Source: Dendrophyllia cribrosa (lineage: Eukaryota; Cnidaria; Anthozoa; Scleractinia; Dendrophylliidae). Taken from it: DNA of 64,000 nucleotides. The position numbers and the translations under genes were made by a program. This document shows, piece by piece, positions 46,862 through 55,800 of the stretch (positions are counted from its first letter, which is position 1; every line of letters begins with the position of its first letter). The notes beneath the pieces were generated by a model, which was given only the letters and a program-made list of their open reading frames with translations, was not told where the DNA came from and made no database searches. The stretch spans positions 14,137,459 to 14,201,458 of the forward strand of contig JAJLRJ010000014.1 in the NCBI GenBank assembly GCA_024195265.1, in the 5' to 3' direction.

Positions 46862-49800
46862 AGGGGGTGTAGGGGGTGTAGGTTAACACTTACCCTCAAG
46901 TCCTTATGAACCACAGCCTTACCATGCAGATAAGCCAGAGCCTCCACAAGTTGCTGTGTATATTCACGCAACTGTTCTAATGGAAGACCTCCTTTCCTAA
47001 TATGAAGACTGAGATCTCCACCACCAACGTATTCTACTAGAAGCTGAAAAGGAAATAGAGGAGGAAGATGTTTATGAGCGAGCAAGAATTGTGCCGTAAG
47101 GATATTATAACAATTCAAGTGCCACAAGGTCTTCGGGAGAGTTTTAGAAATATTTTAGTAATGTTTGGAAATCTTCAGCTGATTTAAGTTCGCAAACATT
47201 GGAAACTCTTGCGGAATCATTGGGTGAGCCTTCCAGTCTAACAAGCATTCAGAGAGGTTCTGACTGATCTCCAACTACAGTCAACTCTCTCCTAAGCGAC
47301 CACTTTGTAAATAACGGTTTTGTTTCTCGGTCAAATACTGTTTCAATTTTTCTCTTCAGCGACCACCTCCCTTAAGCGACCACTTTTCCCTGCACCAAGG
47401 GCGTCCACTGTATAAACAACGACGTCAACAATCAAGAGTACTCTGGCAGCTGCTAAGCACCTGCTGTGCTGGAATACAAGCCTCCAATCATTTTTGTAAA
47501 TTTAGTACAAAACGTAACTCGACCGAGAAGTGAAACAAGCAGTCGGCAGCAAGTTTTGAACATAGTTAGTATAATGATATTTTAGCATAAAATAATAGTT
47601 AAAGTTAGAAAGCAAAATCAAATCCGAGCCACACAATCACCTCTGTGGCCTCGTCTGACATGTTGTTCCTTATTTAGCACTTGTCTTCCTTATTTGGCCC
47701 AAGTCAATCCAACAGGTTAAATTATGTGACCTTTCTCAATCACCCTCATCTCAGAAGGCTGTATGTTTCCCCGCAGCAGATTGATCCATCCCACCATCCC
47801 ATTCTTACTCATTGCCTATGTACAGCTGTAATAATTGCTCCGTTATCTAGACCTTAGTCACTTGCTAAGTTTGATTGATGGAAAACTCCTACTCAAGTCT
47901 TATCAATAAATTAAGGGCAGGGAATTGCTGCCTGCGGCACCCCTTCAGTCCTGTGCTAAAGCCCTGTCAGGGAGGGGGCATACGATACTTGCTGGACTGT
48001 GTTTTGGCCCCAGGACATTACCCCAGCGTCGATGCCCGCCTTGCAGTACAGGCATGAGGCACCCCCTCAGCATGGCGCCATGTGCCAAGGCCCCTCATCT
48101 GGTGGTCTTATCTGGTCGGTGGGTTCTATCCCTGCCCAATTTATGCCCGTAAATGAGTGTTGTCTTTTATTGCGTGTCGAAACATTAACATGTATGTATC
48201 TTGCTCGGATGTCCCAACCAAAAAAGAAAACTCGTCCAATAATGCTTTAATAAACAAACACAATAAAATACAATCATGACTTGGCACAGTGCATTTTCCT
48301 GCACTTGGCATCAGTTACATGTCTTTGCAATGTTACAAATACAAGTCAACACAAATACAAGATTTTTTCTATGTCAGTGCTGTTACATGTACCTGGACTT
48401 TAACAGAAGGAGTAGATTCCTGAATGTTGACAGCTAAGTAGTGAGTTAAATTAGGATGACTGACTCGGTTAATAAGAGAAAGAGTCTCTTGCTTGATACT
48501 GGAAATCTTAAAAATAAGTCAATAAATTGAAAGTCAGTCATACACTCCATATACTGAACTACATATCGCATTTCATCACATTTTCTCTGATCACTAAATT
48601 GCAAGTTTCATGCATAAAATCGGCTGATAGTCAGGTGTAACTGTTGCAGGTAAAACCCGTACTCAGGTTGAATCAGTATTTAATATTGGTTAAATGTGTA
48701 CCCAGCATTCAATCTACATGTAGGTAAGCTAACCCTAGCACAAAGCTAACCATCAACCCTAGCACAAAGATGCATGTAGCCAGTGGTGTAATGGTTAGCT
48801 TTGTGTGCTGAGTTATGTACATGTATCTAGGGTTAGCTTTGTGCTGGAGTTGAGGTTAGCTTACCTAGATTGAATACTGGGTGCCATTTAACCTAGATTG
48901 AATACTGATTCAACCTGAGACCGGATTTTACCTACAACATAACCACGGAAAAGAGTAAGTTGTACCTCTGATTACTTTTAAGATATGTGGAAAAAATTAG
49001 TGAAATGACCGAAATCATGCTACAAAACATTCTCATATTTCTTTTCTTTTCAAGCTTTGTCTCCTTTTGTGTCTGATAAGATTTTGAGATAAATAACATT
49101 GTTTGGTACAAAGCACTATTTTGTCGATACACTATTGTTGCTATACTGTTGCTATAGTACAATACAATACAATATACAATACAATATACAATACAATACA
49201 ATACAATAGTTTTTTCATAACTAATTTTCAAGGGGTAAACGGTTACTACACTGTAGCTTGGAAACCAGCAAAAAATAGAACTTTCAATGGTAACAGTATG
49301 CCATAAATTTGGTAAAGTATGAAAAAAACCGAAGTTTGTTGCGAGCCTTATTAAAAGGTACAAAAAACCATTTATATTAACCTGTTTAACCAGTCTTCCT
49401 TGTAAGTCCTGCTGTTGGTTGTCAGTGATGGACAGTGTCCGTTTAGCACCCACTTGATGTGCAGTCAAATTCCATTCACAAACCACAACCAGTTCACCCA
49501 GTGTCACATCCATACCACTGTACACTCTTGATGAGCCCTGACCTGTGCAATAATTATTATATCTGTATACAGTCTGTATTACCACCAAGCTAAAAAAAAA
49601 AACATTTTTGTGGGAAGCTATGACAGGCTACTAAGAGGTGTCCATTACAAAGAATATGCCTATCAGGGTGGATCCAGGAATTTTAGAAAGAGGGGCCGTA
49701 AAAATGTGACGTATAAGAGAGACCAAGGGCACACTAACGTGCGCTAACATGCGCCTTTCTAGAGGGGTCCAGGGGTATGCCCTCTGAAAAATTTTGATAA

Positions 49801-52800
49801 TTTAAGGCCTCTGAGATGCAATCTGGTGCATTCTGAGTGCTCAAATTTGGCAAATGCCAGGATACCATATTGAACAAGAAATGTTGAAATATTTAAAAGA
49901 ATGCAGCTGTGGACGTGGTCAAACATGACTTGCATCAACTCCAACTTTTTTAAATAAATGAATCCCCATTTACCTGGAGTGGTATGGGATCTATTTAAAC
50001 TAGAGTCATCCAACTCAAAATAAAATCCAATAAACCTTGTTTTCAAAAGAAAATAAAAAATCACAGACAAAGGGGGCGGGCGACCCCGTCTGCCCCTTCT
50101 TTTAATCCGCCCCTTCCTATTAACTTACCAAGACATTTTCCACAGTGTACAACATGCTCTCCTTTTGAACTAAATGTTATCACCCTTGTTCCAGTGAAAG
50201 AGTCATCAGGCTGCAAACTTTCTGAACTTCTCCGCCGTCTCATGATACTGTACCCTGGACCTATGATTCCTTCCGTTTTCTTTGGTGAGGATGGTTGAAA
50301 CTGTGCAATAGAATTTGCAATAGAATTTCCTGAATGTTTCCTCTGAAGTGTTGGTAGGATTTCATTTGCTGGGCTATGCTCTGCACCTCTTGTGTTTACA
50401 CTGTGAGTTGCTGTAGGTTCTGCTTTAGAGTTCTTCTCCTGTCAATTCACAAAACAAGGTAATGCCTTAATTACATGTAATATCAGAAAATAAAGAATCC
50501 CAGGTTTTTTTTTTACCATCTGCACCCATCTTTAAAAAAAACTTGACTCATAAGTCCAAGTTATTCAACTCAACATAAAAATTCTGAGGGTATGAATCCA
50601 TTAAGGATGAGTATTGTCCATGGTGTTGTTGATATCTCCACTTCACCCCTTCTGTCAAGTGGTCGCCAATCACGTCATACTTCTCAACTGTCATATCTTC
50701 GACTACAATCAAATTACAACTGTTACAGATCTTCCTTTTTTCCATGCACAATCTCTGAATGGAACTCATTACCACTAACTTTGCGCTGTGCAACCTCAAC
50801 CCAGTCATTTAAAGATGGTCTATCTAATTTAAACATTTCAAGGATTATTAACACTAGTCACTATTATGACTAAGACCGCTGATCATACTCCTGTGTCATA
50901 TATATCCCATGGGAGATTGATACGGTTATCAATTTAGATTTAGATTTATTCTGTCTACAATTTAATCATCCCTGTTGTTCTGACATTGAGAATTCAGATT
51001 ATTAAATAGTTGTTGCTGCGCCGATTCGCCGCGAGAGAAAGGTACCATCGTTAAACTTGAACAAGGGGCTTTGCGGGGTGGAATCTGGTGTTTGTAGAAT
51101 AAATTCTCTTATTGCAGACACTGTGCACACAGTAGACTGTGATCTGGCGATGGTGATGAGTGATGTTTGCCGGAACGGGTCTGTCTTAGACTTCTTGATT
51201 CAGACTTTAATGTGTTGTGGATTTGTGATGTTAGGGAAGAAGGTAATATCCTCACGAGTAAGGTGTACGTTGTGGTCGAATTGACCATTACACCTCAAGA
51301 AGCCAAAGAAAGCTAAGGTAAAGGCAGCCCAAAGCATAACGGTATTGACGTCAAGCGAATGATTGGGGGCAAGCAGTTTGAAAATTTTTTCAAGGATAAA
51401 AAGAGTAATGGGCTGATGGTTCCGTCTGGACATGCCCAGGGTACGCTTGATCCCACGGAGGGACTGTTTTGGAGGTCAGGCATGGCTGCGAAGTAAGTTG
51501 AGGTTGCAGTTGAACTCTACATGTAAATTGTGTGTCGCTGCTAGGTAAACTTTAATAGTGTGAAACTTAACATATTCAGCTAAATGGGATATGAAATAGA
51601 TCAAAGTAACCTCCTTAGTTGGGAGCAAAGGGGTGGCAGGTGTAATTAGGCGTTACAATGCAAAGTACAAAAGATTGATTAACGGGAAAACACCGGCAAA
51701 CCGCAGGAAGCTTTTAGGTTCAATTGAGCTAAACATTAACTCAGTTTATGCTCGGGCAGAAACAGCCAATTATACATGTAACTATCTATACAAACTGTTT
51801 GTTAAAAGCAGATCGACTGCAACATTGTTTGACAGAGTAAGAAGAAGCAATGAAACAATGTCTTACTGAAATTATTACTGTTCTTCGTCTTCTGCTTTCT
51901 CTCATGGCCTCTTCTCGTCTTTGCAATTCCTGTTCTATTTCACGTTTCTATGAAAAAATAAAATGTATTTAACAGTGAAGAAGAAGTACATAATTAATGT
52001 TATATAATTTATAATGTATGTTGTACAGTAGTTCAATTTTATCCTTGGTTCAATTTTTTTTCTTTTATTCTTTTCTATGTTAATATATGATTATGAATAT
52101 AAAACAAAGGAAAATGAAAATTGAACCAAGGATAAAATTGAACTACATCATTCATGTATATATCATTGCATTTTAATCAACACACCTCATTTTCTTCTCT
52201 TTCTTTGTTTGCTTCAATTTCCATTTGCTGCTTCTCCCGCTCAACAGCCAGCAGCCTTTCTTCTTCCTTGCGCTTGTTCGCAATCATCTTGTCATAAAAT
52301 GACAGTTGTGGTTTGTTGTGTTTGTGAAGACATGTTTGAACATGGTGTGCTAGTTGAAGAACCATCACCTTGAAAACAAAATGGTACATTTTATGTCACT
52401 GTTATGATAGCTACATGTACATGTATCATATAACCCTTTTTCCAAAAGCAAAGGCAGACTTTAAAATAAACCAGATAAATTCTAAAATGTAATTTAATAA
52501 TTAAAACAATATCATTTAGAAAAATACTGACCAGAAAAGGTGGTCATTTAAAATGCAATAATAATAAATAAAAATAGAATTTATAGAGTGCGTTTTCTAT
52601 AAAAATATTCAAACGCGCTTTACATTTATTAAGAAATGAAATGAAATATAATGCTCATAATTTTAAATCGACCTTATGCAATGCACTTGGCTGATTTAAA
52701 ATTACTCACCCAATTAATCCTTCACAAAGACTAGAGAAAGCTCCTTTACAAATCAAAACAGGTTTTAATGGATTCCCAACATCTTGACCACATGCTTCTT

Positions 52801-55800
52801 ATAACTCAACAATGTGACTGGTCTCACAACTACATGTACTCCCTTAATAGTGTAACGTGGGAATATAGGGTACATGCAGTATGGTTACAGTATACATTAG
52901 TGGGAACACAGTGAAAATATTGCACCTGTGTTTTCAAGTTACAATGTTTATTATTTGTCTCATAAAAAATATTATAATATTATTAATAGTTTTTTTAATG
53001 CTCTCCATTGAAGAATTCACCCAAAATGTTTTGATTAATTGGTGACTTAGTTCCTGTAACAGGAACTCAAGGCCTTACCTCACCAACAAGGTCAGCTGCC
53101 ATTAACTGCAGCTCTTTTTGAAGTTCACTTAAATCCTCTTTTGAGATACCTGTAGAATTACACAATGATAACTTGGGGCTCTGAAAATGAAAAGAAAGAA
53201 GCAGCATGCTTTATTTGAATCAAAGCATATATGAATCTAGTATGGCCTAGCTGACTCACCACAAGTCTCTCGTAGCTCAGTGGTTAGAGCATGTGACCGG
53301 TGAGCAGATGGTCATAGATTTTAATCCTGTTGGGGACTCAGATTTTTTTCTTTGTCCCATGCATGTTGGCCATGTATGATGATGCCAAAGAAGGAAAATT
53401 CCTCCTTTAAATTAAAGTCACACTACAGGGGATAAAAGTCCTTTGTGATGGTCATTCAGACTTTAATAAAGCCTAGTCCTCAGTTGATAGCAGCTCACTC
53501 CCTACCCGGGCCAATTAACCCTCACTGTATTATTGTCAAAACGGACCTGACAAACCCTCATTCTTATTATTCAACGTTACTAACTTACCGATTAGGATAG
53601 TCTGCTGTGTACTGTACAACCAAGTCAACCCTGGCATAAACCTCCTTAGCAACAACGCTTTGCAGAGGTGTTAGTTTCAAACACACTTTGGGTGGATCCT
53701 CAAGCTAAGGAAAAATATAAAGATTATTACAAAATTGATGAAAACATATCAAGCCAGTCTTATCAAGTTGTGTGCGGTAGATTTCAACTTGGCTCATCAA
53801 CAGTACATAAAGGTTTAAAAAGAAGTTAAAAACACTGAAGGTTTCTGCACAAACCCCAACCATAATAATATTTTCTATATATTTTTTGACTTTTTGATCT
53901 TCTTCTTAACATAATGTATTATGAATGTTGTTTGGGTGTACATGAGACTGAAGCTACACAATGTAAATGCATACAGCTGTAATGATCCCGCACCTTCCCC
54001 TCACATAATGTGAGCAGTCAGAAAAGAAAGAAATGCCTCTGGGGTTATGACATGTACAGTATATTCAGACCATTTACAGTAGTTATAAAAAAATAAAACA
54101 ATTTTAGCATGTGTGACTTGCCTCCAATTCTTGAATTAACACTTCATGAATTGAGAGTATGTGATAATATAATTATTAAGCTTTGAAGTAACTGTCTACA
54201 CAATGAAAACAGGCAGTCATAAACTTAAGATAGCCTCCCATGGTTGCTGTTTGTTAAGTCAGGGCTGTCACTAAAAAGTAGCCAAGTAAAAACTGAAACT
54301 CTATTAGTAGCATGACCTTGTTTGTCTATGAAAGAAGAAGTCAGAAGTGTAGTAACCAGGGGAAATCCCCTTCCCCCAGCACTTAATGCAGCCCTGTTAA
54401 GACATTTTCAAACTTTGAGTTGCTTGCTGGTCATTTTCACCACGTGTACAGTTGTCGACCATAATATTAGCTGGCTGCCGGCTGTGCATTGTACGCATTG
54501 CCAGATAAAAATGCATTTATTTGTTTTCTTTAAGATGTACTGTAGTTTAAGGTTAATGCCATAACCAATTGGTGGCTATGTTGTGGTTTCTAATTTTTCC
54601 TTTGGCTTGAAAATTTCAAACTAGTTTAATTTTTGATTTTCCTTTGTCTCAGATTTATTACCATAATCCAAGACAATAAAAAATAGAAATTAAACTGGTT
54701 TGAAAATATTCAAACCAAAGAAAAAATAAAACCACAACAGTTACATCACGCTTTATGTTGATACAGTTTATTGGTCACGAAGCCCTTTTTATTTAAAATG
54801 AGTGATTATAGAATACCCGCCACCTATTTACATATACCTAATTCAATAAAGGTTGCTTTGGTCATTGGTAATTGGGCATTGGGTAGCTATTGTTTGGCGG
54901 TCACTCAAGCAAAGCATTGCATTGTGTTCCGTATGCCCAAATGCCAAATACCCAATTACCAATGACCAATTGCCAAAGCAACCTTTATTGAATTAGGTAT
55001 ATCCCTGAACGTTTTATAGATCAGAACGAGGCATAAAGGAAAAGGATCTATTCTTGGATCGTTTTAGAATACCCGTCCACTTATTTACATATCCCGGCTA
55101 AACTGTAGAATACCCATCCACTTATTTGCATCTCACTGAATAAGAATGGATCCTTTTGTTTTCATATGCTTCGTTCTTTAAAACGTTTAGGGATATATAA
55201 ATAAGTGGACGGGTATTCTAAAATCGCTCCCATATCCCTAAACAAGAACGAAGCATATGAAAACAAAAGGATCCATTCTTATTCAAAGAGATGCAAATAA
55301 ATGGCCGGGCATTCTACAGTTTAGCCCTATTCTTATTCAACGAGATGCAAATAATGTACCAGTCAATTCCAAGACCGCCCATCCCCCCCCCGGGCAAACC
55401 CCCGGGCATTTGACTTTTTAAAAAAAAAATTGTCAAATGCCCCACCATGTGGGCAGTTTATACGGTCAAATGCCCCACCGGGCAGGGCTTCACAGAGCGT
55501 CAAATGCCCCACCGTCAGGGCAAGGAGGGATTAAAAGATAAATGAATAATAAATGAAAGATAAGTCGAGCAAATTCAATGAATCATGCCGCCACTCATGG
55601 CGATGGAATATTATAAAATATGAATTTTTAATACTTTACCTTTCGACACTAGCTCGGAATAATTTTCCGCTGAAACGCCTTTTGGATGTCCTTGTTTTCA
55701 CTCCACACTCTAAAAAAAGGCATCTCAGGAACTCCAGAATATAAATGAATATTTATATTTTACGACAAAGGTCAACCGAGTCAACAGACACGTTGAACCG

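Noticed and set aside
48932..49588. 218-residue minus-strand open frame as an independent gene
   Set aside because: Only its upstream part (GCN2 exon 7, 49542-49382) is conserved; the rest reads through the intron.
53265..53340. Functional tRNA gene
   Set aside because: The A box is good, but the T arm (ATTTTAATCC) and acceptor stem are broken and a SINE body follows.
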